Source of the DNA: GCA-1730015 sp964550655
Lineage (GTDB): Bacteria; Pseudomonadota; Gammaproteobacteria; Granulosicoccales; Granulosicoccaceae
Direction: 5' to 3'
Assembly (NCBI GenBank): GCA_964550655.1
Contig: CAZKAQ010000076.1
Span: 1 to 17,349, forward strand
DNA length: 17,349 bases
This document shows, one piece after another, positions 7,656-15,450 of the stretch. Under the pieces are notes generated by a model. The model ran no database searches and was not told the DNA's origin. It saw only the letters and a program-made list of their open reading frames with translations. Numbering within the stretch: position 1 is the stretch's first letter; the number at the start of each line of letters is the position of its first letter. The position numbers and the translations under genes are program-made.

Positions 7656-8783
7656 GATACCCAACGAAACCTGGTTGCGGCATTTGCGGAATTTGCACAA
7701 TCCGCACTGGCTTTTGACGTGGAAAACGCTGATGAAAAATGTCTGTTTCCACAACAACAATGGCAGCAGTGTGCTGACTACGGCTTATTTCGATGGATAG
7801 TCCCTGAATCGCTGGGTGGAAGTGGGTACAGCATAACAACTATAACCTACCTGCTTGAGGAACTCGGTTACTCGTGCCCCGACAACGGATTTGCTTTCGC
7901 CGTAGCAGCACAAATATGGGCGGTGCAAAAGACGCTGCTACAATTTGCAACAGACCGTCAGATCGACCGCTATCTGCTAACTCAATCTAACGGATCATTG
8001 CGGGGCTGCTTTGCAATAACCGAAGCAGGAAGCGGCTCCGATGCATTCGCATTGGCTACATCAGCCGGAAAAGAAGGCGAAGAATTTATCCTCAACGGGG
8101 AAAAAAGAATGGTCACTATGGCACCGGAGGCAGATTTCGCCATTGTGTTTGCGCAAACCGATGCCGACAAAAGCCAATGGGGTGTGACCGCCTTTATAGT
8201 CGACCTTGATTTGCCGGGTGTGACACAACACGAAAACGATAAAAAGATGGGCTTGCGAACTGTGCCTTTTGGTCGACTGACCTTTCACAACTGTCGTGTA
8301 CCTGCGGAGGCCATGCTGGGCACGGACGGCTCGGGAGCCAGTATTTTCAACTTCACACAAAGCGCCGAACGCAGCCTCGTGTTGGCACCACAAGTGGGTG
8401 CTATGCGTCGTCTACTTGAAACATGTTCAGCATTCGCCAAATCGCACACCCGCCAGGGTGCTGCTATTGGTCTAAACCAGTCAGTCTCAAACAAGATCGC
8501 CGACATGTCGATCCGACTCGATGCCTGCCAGCTTCTGGTTTACAAAGTGGCATCAATGCTGGAGCAAAAAAAACAGGTAGCACGCGAATCATCAGTTACG
8601 AAAGCATTTGTCAGCGAGGCATTTGTGAAAACCTGTCATGATGCCATAAGCATACACGGTGGTAGCGGCTACATGACTGCAACCGGCATTGAGAGAAATT
8701 TGCGAGATGCGATTGCCGCAACCATTTATGGCGGTACATGTGATGTGCAACGCAATATTATTGCAAGGCATCATGGCTTGTGA
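7626..8783 (+). CDS. Acyl-CoA dehydrogenase-like flavoenzyme, probably acting on a carrier-bound aminoacyl group
   Basis: The 385 residues cover the full acyl-CoA dehydrogenase fold: N-terminal helices, the FAD-binding ITEAGSGSD segment (131-139), a middle beta domain (about 150-235), and a C-terminal helical domain with IHGGSGYM (343-350) and IYGGTCDVQRNII. The position that is the catalytic Glu of medium-chain enzymes (IYEGT) is Gly369. Glu248 in SAERSLVLA aligns with the alternative base used by isovaleryl-CoA and prolyl-carrier dehydrogenases. In NRPS loci, such enzymes next to a free-standing A enzyme and carrier oxidise a carrier-bound amino acid, as in PltE/PigA-type pyrrole formation. 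The start is GTG 7626, since no in-frame ATG lies upstream, and no ribosome site is visible. The next gene follows after 57 bp in the same direction. Confidence 0.9.
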   Translation: MDLPLEFIQSDTQRNLVAAFAEFAQSALAFDVENADEKCLFPQQQWQQCADYGLFRWIVPESLGGSGYSITTITYLLEELGYSCPDNGFAFAVAAQIWAVQKTLLQFATDRQIDRYLLTQSNGSLRGCFAITEAGSGSDAFALATSAGKEGEEFILNGEKRMVTMAPEADFAIVFAQTDADKSQWGVTAFIVDLDLPGVTQHENDKKMGLRTVPFGRLTFHNCRVPAEAMLGTDGSGASIFNFTQSAERSLVLAPQVGAMRRLLETCSAFAKSHTRQGAAIGLNQSVSNKIADMSIRLDACQLLVYKVASMLEQKKQVARESSVTKAFVSEAFVKTCHDAISIHGGSGYMTATGIERNLRDAIAATIYGGTCDVQRNIIARHHGL

Positions 8784-8840
8784 GCAACAATCCCCAAAGC
8801 TGTCAGGTGCTTACCCAAACACAATGTTGAGAAGTGCATA

Positions 8841-10436
8841 ATGCATGGCATGCTGATCCACTCCCCTCTTGAACACCATGCCGTAACTACCCCCGAGGCT
8901 TCGGCATTAAGTTTTAAAGGAGAAGAACTGTGCTATCGCAAGCTCAATGAGCAAAGCAATCAACTGGCGCATGCACTACTAGAAAGCGGCTGCAAACCTG
9001 AAGACAGGATAGGAATTTTTTTGCACAAGGGCCTGGAACTTGGAGTTGCAATATACGCCATTCTCAAAGCAGGTTGTGCATTCGTTCCCCTGGACCCGTA
9101 CATGCCGGTCGATCGTCTGTACTTTATTCTCGAAGACTGTGGCATTAAAAGTATAGTCAGCTCCGACGCCTTGCAATCAGTCATCAATGATCTACCTGCA
9201 GAATGCAATCTGCAAAAGGTCTTCGGCGTCGAGTCTGAGCTCATTTTTGATCAGCTCAGCTGGAAAGCGATCACCGCTCTGCCGACTCTCAACCCGGAAC
9301 TGCCGACAGTTGATCAGCATCTCGGCTACATCATGTACACCTCAGGCTCCACCGGAGAGCCGAAGGGTATGATCCATACACACGCCAGCAGCAACTGCTA
9401 CGCTGATTGGGGCCGACATCACGTCAGGCTAACTGCGAACGATCGCGTGGCCAGTCATGCACCCCTACACTTTGATCTTAGTATTTTCGATTTTTTTTCG
9501 ACTCTGCGAGCAGGGGCTACGGTTGTTTTGGTACCGGAACCAGTAACACGCTTCCCTGCAAGCTGGACAAGTTATATCGAATCTGAGCGCATTAGCGTGG
9601 TATTCACCGTACCCTACACATTGATAACTATGGTCGAACAGGGTGCGATGGATAAACGCGATCTTTCCAGTTTGCGCTGGATTCTGTTTGGCGGTGAGCC
9701 CTACGCGCCGCGACAGTTAAAGGAACTAATAAAAGCACTGCCTTCAGTGCGGCTGACCAACGTATACGGTCCGGCAGAAGCACCTTCCTGTACCTGCTAT
9801 GACATACCGGATCCTTTTCTGAATGAAGATGAATCTCTGCCGATTGGCAATATGTCGCTAAATTCTGAAGCACTTATTATCGATGAAGACGATAACGAAT
9901 GTACGGTTGGAGAACCGGGGGAACTTTGCGTAAGAAGTTCGACTCTTACATCAGGCTACTGGAATCGACCGGATCTGAACGCGACAGCGTTCTTAACTAA
10001 GGAATGCGTGGGCTGTTTCCCAACTGTCTACTATCGGACCGGTGACCAGGTTGTTCAAAAAAGCGACGGCTTGCTTAGATTCCTTGGCAGAAACGATAGA
10101 ATGATCAAGACCCGAGGCCACCGCGTTGAACTGGACGAAGTCGAATCCGCACTAACGAAAATAAGTGGCGTTAGTGAAGGCGCTGCTTATGTCGTACCTG
10201 ATGCAACGGGCAGCGTTGAAATTGTGGCACAAGTAACCGCAAAGAAAAAATTTGAGCTGACTCAAGGTTATCTACTTGATCAACTTCGTTCACAATTACC
10301 GGCATACGCCATACCCAGATCGATAGAAATCGTGCAAACTTTACCCCATAGCAGCAGTGGCAAAATCAATCGCAAATTGTTAGCTGAACAACATTTAACA
10401 AGAAACGGGATAGCCCTCAATCATGAACACAAATAA
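8841..10436 (+). CDS. Free-standing amino acid adenylation enzyme (PltF/PigI-like)
   Basis: The 531-residue single adenylation domain activates an amino acid as its adenylate and loads it onto a carrier. Core motifs: A3 MYTSGSTGEPKG (165-176), A5 NVYGPAE (307-313), A7 YRTGD (398-402), A8 DRMIKTRGHRVELDEVE and A10 SSGKINRK (K508). There is no C, PCP or TE domain. My manual pocket reading is D212, L213, F216, F255, L282, G284, V308, S316, C317, K508 (DLFFLGVSCK). It shares D, L, L, C and K positions with the pyrrole-pathway proline code DLLYLALVCK, but not enough to call proline firmly. The genomic trio dehydrogenase-A-PCP matches the PltE/F/L arrangement. GAGAAG seven bases upstream supports ATG 8841, though Met4 is an alternative. 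The gene overlaps the carrier gene by 14 bp. Confidence 0.93.
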   Translation: MHGMLIHSPLEHHAVTTPEASALSFKGEELCYRKLNEQSNQLAHALLESGCKPEDRIGIFLHKGLELGVAIYAILKAGCAFVPLDPYMPVDRLYFILEDCGIKSIVSSDALQSVINDLPAECNLQKVFGVESELIFDQLSWKAITALPTLNPELPTVDQHLGYIMYTSGSTGEPKGMIHTHASSNCYADWGRHHVRLTANDRVASHAPLHFDLSIFDFFSTLRAGATVVLVPEPVTRFPASWTSYIESERISVVFTVPYTLITMVEQGAMDKRDLSSLRWILFGGEPYAPRQLKELIKALPSVRLTNVYGPAEAPSCTCYDIPDPFLNEDESLPIGNMSLNSEALIIDEDDNECTVGEPGELCVRSSTLTSGYWNRPDLNATAFLTKECVGCFPTVYYRTGDQVVQKSDGLLRFLGRNDRMIKTRGHRVELDEVESALTKISGVSEGAAYVVPDATGSVEIVAQVTAKKKFELTQGYLLDQLRSQLPAYAIPRSIEIVQTLPHSSSGKINRKLLAEQHLTRNGIALNHEHK

Positions 10437-10680
10437 TTCACATTCTGTTGCGATAGAAAATGTACGTAACTTCATAAAAACTGAACTTATTGTGAGTTCC
10501 AGTGACATTACTGACGATCAGGAATTGCTCATGTCAGGCCTGATTGACTCACTGAATGTGATGCGACTGGTAGGTTTTCTTGAGACTGAATTTGCAACTC
10601 CGATCCCACCCGAAGATGTTATTGTCCAAAATTTTGCGTCAATTTCGCAGATCTCTGATTATATACAGTCAAGAAACTAG
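10423..10680 (+). CDS. Free-standing peptidyl/acyl carrier protein
   Basis: The 85-residue protein is a typical discrete carrier domain. The phosphopantetheine site is GLIDSLNVMRLV, with Ser43 as the modified residue, and four-helix spacing follows (DITDDQELLMSG before it, FASISQISDYI at the end). ATG 10423 lies inside the end of the adenylation gene (14-bp overlap), so the two are co-translated and almost certainly partners. The dehydrogenase two genes upstream would act on the amino acid held here. The next gene starts 6 bp downstream. Confidence 0.93.
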   Translation: MNTNNSHSVAIENVRNFIKTELIVSSSDITDDQELLMSGLIDSLNVMRLVGFLETEFATPIPPEDVIVQNFASISQISDYIQSRN

Positions 10681-10686
10681 ACATCA

Positions 10687-13242
10687 ATGGCATACCAGAA
10701 CAGTGTAGCGAAAGGCACGGACGGCAATAAAAAAAAGTCGGCAAGTTCAGTGGAATCGCTCTTACCATTGTCTTCGCTTCAGCTTCCCTACTGGGTGCAT
10801 AATGCCAGAAAACCGCTGGCTGGCCAGATACAGGTTCAGTTCCGGCTGCACGGCATTGGCTCCACCCAGCAACTGCAACAAGCGTGGTCTGACACACAAC
10901 AACAATTTCAATGCCTTCGCTCAACTGTCAACGTTGCACCCAATCAGCAACCTGTGTTGGTCGTTCGCAAATTTGTTAACAACAACTTCACCACAGCTAA
11001 CTGGTCTGACATTACCGCAACAGAACAGGAACAAGAAGTTGCAAAGTGGCTCGCGGCAGACCGTCAGACCCCTCTAAGTCTGGAAAAAGCACCGTGCTCC
11101 AGACTATTCTGCGCCAGACTGACCGACACTACCGTCTTTTGTGTCTGGTCGTGTCATCATCTACTCTTGGACGGATGGTCCTCGGCAGTAGTAGTCAACC
11201 GCTTACTAGTAAACTACCACAACCTACACCGACCTGATCAAAATAACCATGCTCTGCGCCCTGCACAATGTGACACCCCAGTTCAAAGGCAGTTGCCGGA
11301 CTATGTCGAGTATCGACAGTTCCTCGACACGCAACCAAAACAACAGAGCGAAGCTTTCTGGCGCAAGGCACTACATGGCTTTACCAACCCGACAATCATC
11401 TGCAACCATCCAGCAGAGACAGCAGTAAGCCGGGCAATCCGGCAGCTGGATAAACCTGAAGTCGAACAACTTAAACAATTTTGCAAAGCACAGGCGATAA
11501 CCTTTGCCACAGCAGTTCAGATTGCGTGGGCACTTACCTGCGCGCATCAACTTAATAGAACTGATATTGTATTCGGTCTGGTTACACACGGCAGAAGTTT
11601 AGACTTCGCCGGTATCGATAATGTTGCAGGCTTACTTTCAAACGTTATACCGGCCAGATCCAATATTGAACCACAACAGATATTATCTAAGTGGGCAAAA
11701 AACTTTCAGGCCCAACAATTTGAGGCCCGAAACCACGAGCACATATCCCTCAACGAAGTGCTGTCTTTTTCTGAACCAGCTACTCGCACTCGTGCATTCG
11801 ATTCTGTACTGGCTATTGAAACACTACCAATAATTCAACCGGAACAATTCGACTCTCCTTCTATCTCTCACTATGCTTCCGACACAATATCTGCATTTCC
11901 GGCAAGCGTTACGGTGGTACCAGCAGATGTGACGCAGGTAAAAATCGAAATTCGCAACGATCGTTTTGCAGAAACACTGGCTGAAAGTCTCGCGGACAAG
12001 CTGCTTGAAATTCTGACCAGGCTTCCCGCGTCGGCAGAGCTTAACCTGGCTACATTCATCAACGCAGAGCGGCAGCTAACACTCGCGCCTGAGCCGCGGC
12101 CGGCAATTCGTTTCAGAGATACATACCTACGCAAAATTATCAGCGCACGCACCGAACTTGAACTGAAGGTGATATCGATTTGGGAAGATGTGTTGCAGAC
12201 CTATCCTCTTAGTATGGATAGCAACTTTTTTGCAAGCAGCGGCGATTCACTCGGCGTACTTCGTTTATTAACAAGAATAAAGAGTGAATTCGGCACAGAT
12301 ATAAATCTTGCACACTTTATCGAAAACCCTACTGTCACCGCAATGTGTAAATACCTCAACACAGAAGAGCTGGACCGTCCGATTAAGTCGCTGGTGCTGC
12401 TACGTAAAGGAACACAGAAAAATAAACTATTTTGTCTACATGCCGGAGGCGGACATGCACTGTTCTATCGCCCTCTGGCGCTTCGGCTAAACAACAGTTA
12501 CTCTGTATACGGCCTGCAACCAAGCAGCCTCGGTGGTGATACCATACCCAGCGAAAACGTATCCGATATGGTGGATGACTATCTACAAGAGATAACATCA
12601 GTGCAACCTCAAGGACCCTATCATTTGCTTTGCTACTGCTTTGGTGCTGCACTGACACTCGAGATTATAAAAAAATTACAGGCACAAGGCGCAGAGATCG
12701 GCCATGTAATCATCGCAGATGCCGCAGCCCCGATACCGTCTAATCACCCTATGTCCAGAGTTGGCTGGAAAGGATATGTAATCTATGAACTTATCGCTCA
12801 GGGACACTATAAAAGCACCATCATTGCAGTGCAGCGACAGTTGCACCGCTGGATTGAAGCCTTAGCACGTCTCAAACATACTCGAACAATCAACAAGCAA
12901 ACCAGCGACAAAGATTCCGCGACAAAATCTGCCTTGAAGGACGATACAGCAATAAGCAGCGAAACAACCGCAAATTCTACACGCGGACATTTATCGAAGG
13001 TGCAAACCGCCTGCGAACGTGCTTTTCGCAAATACCGAGCGACCCGTTGCGATTGTCACATCCACATTCTGCGCAGTGACAGTTCAACACTACGAATGTC
13101 GTTCGATGTGTTTACGCGCCACTGGCGAACAATTGCACCAAACCAGACAGAACACAGAATAGACGAAACACACGCCAACATAATGGCAGAACCTTGCGTC
13201 GCCAGTACCGCAGTGTTGGTCAATTCAATAATTGAACAGTAG
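10687..13242 (+). CDS. Terminal NRPS protein C-PCP-TE lacking an A domain, with Cys nucleophile thioesterase
   Basis: The 851 residues contain a C domain (about 25-455, motif CHHLLLDGWS: H157, H158, D162, G163), then only about 30 linker residues instead of an A domain. A PCP (about 487-560, Ser521 in SSGDSL) and a type I thioesterase (about 567-851) follow. The TE nucleophile elbow reads LCYCFGA, so Cys651 (TGC at 12637) replaces the usual Ser of GxSxG. Asp678 (IIADAAAP) and His829 (ETHANIM) complete a plausible triad. About 60 mostly polar residues (735-790) form an extended lid region. The PCP must be loaded by another protein, or the C domain uses a free acceptor. Cys-type TEs are known, for example in obafluorin beta-lactone formation. 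The stop codon overlaps a following GTG (TAGTG). Confidence 0.94.
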   Translation: MAYQNSVAKGTDGNKKKSASSVESLLPLSSLQLPYWVHNARKPLAGQIQVQFRLHGIGSTQQLQQAWSDTQQQFQCLRSTVNVAPNQQPVLVVRKFVNNNFTTANWSDITATEQEQEVAKWLAADRQTPLSLEKAPCSRLFCARLTDTTVFCVWSCHHLLLDGWSSAVVVNRLLVNYHNLHRPDQNNHALRPAQCDTPVQRQLPDYVEYRQFLDTQPKQQSEAFWRKALHGFTNPTIICNHPAETAVSRAIRQLDKPEVEQLKQFCKAQAITFATAVQIAWALTCAHQLNRTDIVFGLVTHGRSLDFAGIDNVAGLLSNVIPARSNIEPQQILSKWAKNFQAQQFEARNHEHISLNEVLSFSEPATRTRAFDSVLAIETLPIIQPEQFDSPSISHYASDTISAFPASVTVVPADVTQVKIEIRNDRFAETLAESLADKLLEILTRLPASAELNLATFINAERQLTLAPEPRPAIRFRDTYLRKIISARTELELKVISIWEDVLQTYPLSMDSNFFASSGDSLGVLRLLTRIKSEFGTDINLAHFIENPTVTAMCKYLNTEELDRPIKSLVLLRKGTQKNKLFCLHAGGGHALFYRPLALRLNNSYSVYGLQPSSLGGDTIPSENVSDMVDDYLQEITSVQPQGPYHLLCYCFGAALTLEIIKKLQAQGAEIGHVIIADAAAPIPSNHPMSRVGWKGYVIYELIAQGHYKSTIIAVQRQLHRWIEALARLKHTRTINKQTSDKDSATKSALKDDTAISSETTANSTRGHLSKVQTACERAFRKYRATRCDCHIHILRSDSSTLRMSFDVFTRHWRTIAPNQTEHRIDETHANIMAEPCVASTAVLVNSIIEQ

Positions 13243-13430
13243 TGCTATCCCCTGCTGAGAAACTGCAACGTTATCAACCCAATTTGATTGATTGGACTGG
13301 AAGAATAATTGTAGACAGAAAGCGCGGAGCAAAAACTGTACTGCACCACCCATACTTCAAAGACTCAACATTTCCACTGAACACTGGCTTGATCTTACCA
13401 CCAACTTTGAACAACGATTCAAACGTATAG
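13242..13430 (+). CDS. Small ORF coupled to the NRPS operon, possibly a broken gene
   Basis: GTG at 13242 shares a base with the stop of the NRPS terminal protein, the same TAGTG junction as between the HupE-like gene and the left-edge NRPS. It opens 62 codons (start VLSPAEKLQRYQPNLIDWTG) ending at TAG 13428-13430. The product is not recognised. From about 13330 the +1 frame reads more like protein (HWLDLTTNFEQRFKRIADS) and stays open to 13513, exactly where the 227-bp repeat begins. A frameshifted gene whose 3' end was lost at the repeat is therefore as likely as a real 62-residue protein. Confidence 0.35.
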   Translation: MLSPAEKLQRYQPNLIDWTGRIIVDRKRGAKTVLHHPYFKDSTFPLNTGLILPPTLNNDSNV

Positions 13431-13513
13431 CCGATTCTACTGAATCCTATAAAAGGCTATGCGCCTTCTTCGTGCTGAGCAGACAAGTTAACCGCAGCAA
13501 CAGCGAACTGCTG

Positions 13514-13740
13514 TACAGCCAGACCCCGTTTGTGGATTTTTTGATTAAGCTTCCTCCCTCGGGAAGAATTAACGCTGCGCGCCAGATAATATTGCCTCAC
13601 ATACCGGCATCAATTTCGGTAAAAAATCACGTTAAACCAGCGAATAAACGTTCGATACTGCCGATCCGGCAGAAACACTTAGCGTCAACCAGAACCGATA
13701 GCAAATTTGCGTTACCTACACGTTGCCTGTCTTTGTCTAC
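13514..13740. repeat. 227-bp direct repeat, left copy
   Basis: Same length and orientation as 16602-16828, roughly four fifths identical by eye and with essentially no net gaps. The longest shared runs include TGTGGATTTTTTGATTAAGC and AAAAATCACGTTAAACCAG. It starts TACAGCCAGAC. It contains a perfect hairpin CTGCCG-ATC-CGGCAG (13658-13672). Reading frames are not conserved between the copies, so it is a non-coding element. It lies between the convergent NRPS operon and sodC. Positions 13741-13813, to the sodC stop, hold nothing recognisable. Confidence 0.85.
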
Positions 13741-13813
13741 ACCCAGACTCTCCTCTGCCAGCAAGTGCTCACTACACATAACCTGTCATTCACTGGTTAA
13801 TAGTGCCTGTAGC

Positions 13814-14329
13814 CTACTGTTTCGCTATGACAGCACAGGCTATTCTGCCGCCCGCCCCACCAATGGGCTGGCTTGTGTGATCATCAGGGTTTTCGTGGAT
13901 TATCAATGAAGAACCATCTGCATCAAGAAGATTGGCGTGGCCTTCGGTGAGGCTGACCAACTGGCTGTAGAGTTCAACCTCAACTGTGCCATCTTTGGCA
14001 ACAATCAGGTTTGGGAGATTACCTTCATGAGGCCCCTCTTCGTTTAAGAACCCGTGAGGTTTTTTGTGTGGATCAACATGGCCTTTTGCAGATTTGAATC
14101 CGCCGGCATGATCGCATTGCGCGGCAGCGTGAAAATGCATGCCGTGAAAACCAGCCGGAAGATTTTCTGCTTTTATGTTGATAACCACGCCTTCGGTTCC
14201 CTGCGTGATCTTGAGCGTACCTATTTCTTCTCCTGACTTGCCGACTATTTTTGTTTCATAACTATCTGCCGCGACGGCATTTATCGGAAGAAGTAATATG
14301 GAGACGAGAATGCTGTACAAAATTTTCAT
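13814..14329 (-). CDS. sodC: Periplasmic/secreted Cu/Zn superoxide dismutase
   Basis: The 171-residue protein converts superoxide to oxygen and hydrogen peroxide outside the cytoplasm. A signal peptide is evident (about residues 1-21, ending NAVAA). Conserved blocks are GFHGMHFHAAAQCD (copper ligands H65, H67), PHGFLNEEGPHEGNLPNL (bridging and zinc His including H92 and H101), IIHENPDDH (copper His H145) and GGAGGRIACAVI (active-site Arg162 and Cys165, pairing with Cys72). The zinc-ligand Asp usual in H.GDLP is Asn104 here. The length is normal for bacterial SodC. ATG 14329 has a good ribosome site (AGAGGA, 4-6 bases upstream). It is the last gene of a leftward group and runs toward the NRPS operon. 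Confidence 0.96.
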   Translation of the reverse strand: MKILYSILVSILLLPINAVAADSYETKIVGKSGEEIGTLKITQGTEGVVINIKAENLPAGFHGMHFHAAAQCDHAGGFKSAKGHVDPHKKPHGFLNEEGPHEGNLPNLIVAKDGTVEVELYSQLVSLTEGHANLLDADGSSLIIHENPDDHTSQPIGGAGGRIACAVIAKQ

Positions 14330-14714
14330 GGTTTCCTCTTGATCAGGTTATGCATGGTTCCTACTAAAGCATGCATTGTTGGTGAAATTGGTTTTGCTTG
14401 CCCGTAAGCAAAAATCAGCAGGTGAACGATACCGGGCGGTCAGGACCCACCACCTGTTACTTTATGCCCAAGGTCTGCAATGGCTGGAAAGGTCATTGGT
14501 GAAAGTTCGACACAGTGCTTTCAGCTTAGTTCCACCCCGGGATGTAGTCTCCAGCCCTGCATCTATAAACCGATATCTGTCAGCAACATGCCTCCCTACC
14601 GATCGTGTCGTACCGCTAACCCATAATCCGGGGCACGGCGCCAGACCGGCGTGACGCTTTGCCTGCTTACCATGTCAAAGAGGCTGGAATTGAACAAAGA
14701 GCAAGAGGTCAGGC
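14330..14714. other. 385-bp intergenic region, no supportable gene
   Basis: This is the gap between the ankyrin gene and sodC, both leftward. It must hold the sodC promoter unless sodC is read from upstream. A 92-codon rightward frame (14376-14654) and short leftward frames are present, but none has protein-like composition or a ribosome site. A GC-rich stretch at 14632-14655 can form an imperfect hairpin just downstream of the ankyrin gene, but there is no T-run, so a terminator cannot be called. Confidence 0.5.
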
Positions 14715-15422
14715 TCAGTCAGCCCCATCGGTTAGCAAATCGATCATTGCCTGAAAACCGCGAGACCTTGCGTGCTCAAAAGGTGTGATACCTTGTCCAT
14801 CCGCGATCGTCTTGTCTGCCCCGGCTTTTAATAGTAGCTCTAAGGTTTTGGTGTGACTTTTACCACCATCACCCAATATAACGACCTCGATTAACGCTGT
14901 CCAATTGAGATTATTGATGTGATCAAGTGGAGCATTATTCTTGATTAGACTATCTACGATTTCATGATGACCCAGATGTGCTGCTGCTATCAAGGCCGTG
15001 CCATCGTACGGGCTGGTGGTGTTGCCTGCACTGGCCCCCAGTTCAAGTGCCAGGTTAAGCATCTCTACATCATTAGCGACGGCGGCGATTGTGATAATGT
15101 CGTATGCCCTGTTTTCTTTTGCGTTCATCTCAGCACCCGCTTCTGCCAACAACTTTACAATTGGATCGTGTGAGGCAAACCCGGCAACAAGTAACGGTGT
15201 TCTGCCGGATCCGTCGCGGGCTTCAAGGTCGGCACCACTTTGTATTAATCTATTTACCGCTTCAATATCTCCTTTATGCGCTGCGAGATGTAAACCAACA
15301 TAGTTCGATACTTCATTCGCTGAAGGTGCTGTCTGGGCGTAGGTATTGGATAAAAAGGCCATAGAAACTAGCAAATACAGTACGTACAGAGGTTTGACTA
15401 ATGATAAATATGTATAAGTCAT
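14715..15422 (-). CDS. Exported ankyrin-repeat protein
   Basis: The 235-residue protein begins with a signal peptide (about 1-29, ending SNTYAQ). Roughly six ankyrin repeats follow; the clearest read GLHLAAHKGDIEAVNRLI, GRTPLLVAGFASHDPIVKLL, GTALIAAAHLGHHEIVDSLI and GITPFEHARSRG. Ankyrin repeats are protein-binding scaffolds. Periplasmic ankyrin proteins (AnkB type) accompany oxidative-stress enzymes in some bacteria, which fits its position between a GST-like gene and sodC. It begins 28 bp after the stop of the GST-like gene, so the two are probably one transcript. ATG 15422 is chosen because it gives a complete signal peptide. The ribosome site is weak. Confidence 0.9.
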   Translation of the reverse strand: MTYTYLSLVKPLYVLYLLVSMAFLSNTYAQTAPSANEVSNYVGLHLAAHKGDIEAVNRLIQSGADLEARDGSGRTPLLVAGFASHDPIVKLLAEAGAEMNAKENRAYDIITIAAVANDVEMLNLALELGASAGNTTSPYDGTALIAAAHLGHHEIVDSLIKNNAPLDHINNLNWTALIEVVILGDGGKSHTKTLELLLKAGADKTIADGQGITPFEHARSRGFQAMIDLLTDGAD

Positions 15423-15450
15423 GGTGATACGCCTGATGTCAGTGCTTGAA

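Noticed and set aside
8841..10436. Firm call as L-proline ligase
   Set aside because: Gene context fits, but only five of ten pocket residues match the pyrrole-pathway proline code, so the substrate is left open.
13292..13909. Rightward 205-codon frame
   Set aside because: It begins at TTG just after a stop, runs through the non-coding repeat and ends antisense to sodC. The frame is not conserved in the second repeat copy. Only its first part (to 13513) may be a gene remnant.
14376..14654. Rightward 92-codon frame between the ankyrin gene and sodC
   Set aside because: No ribosome site, no recognisable motif, and it opposes both neighbours.
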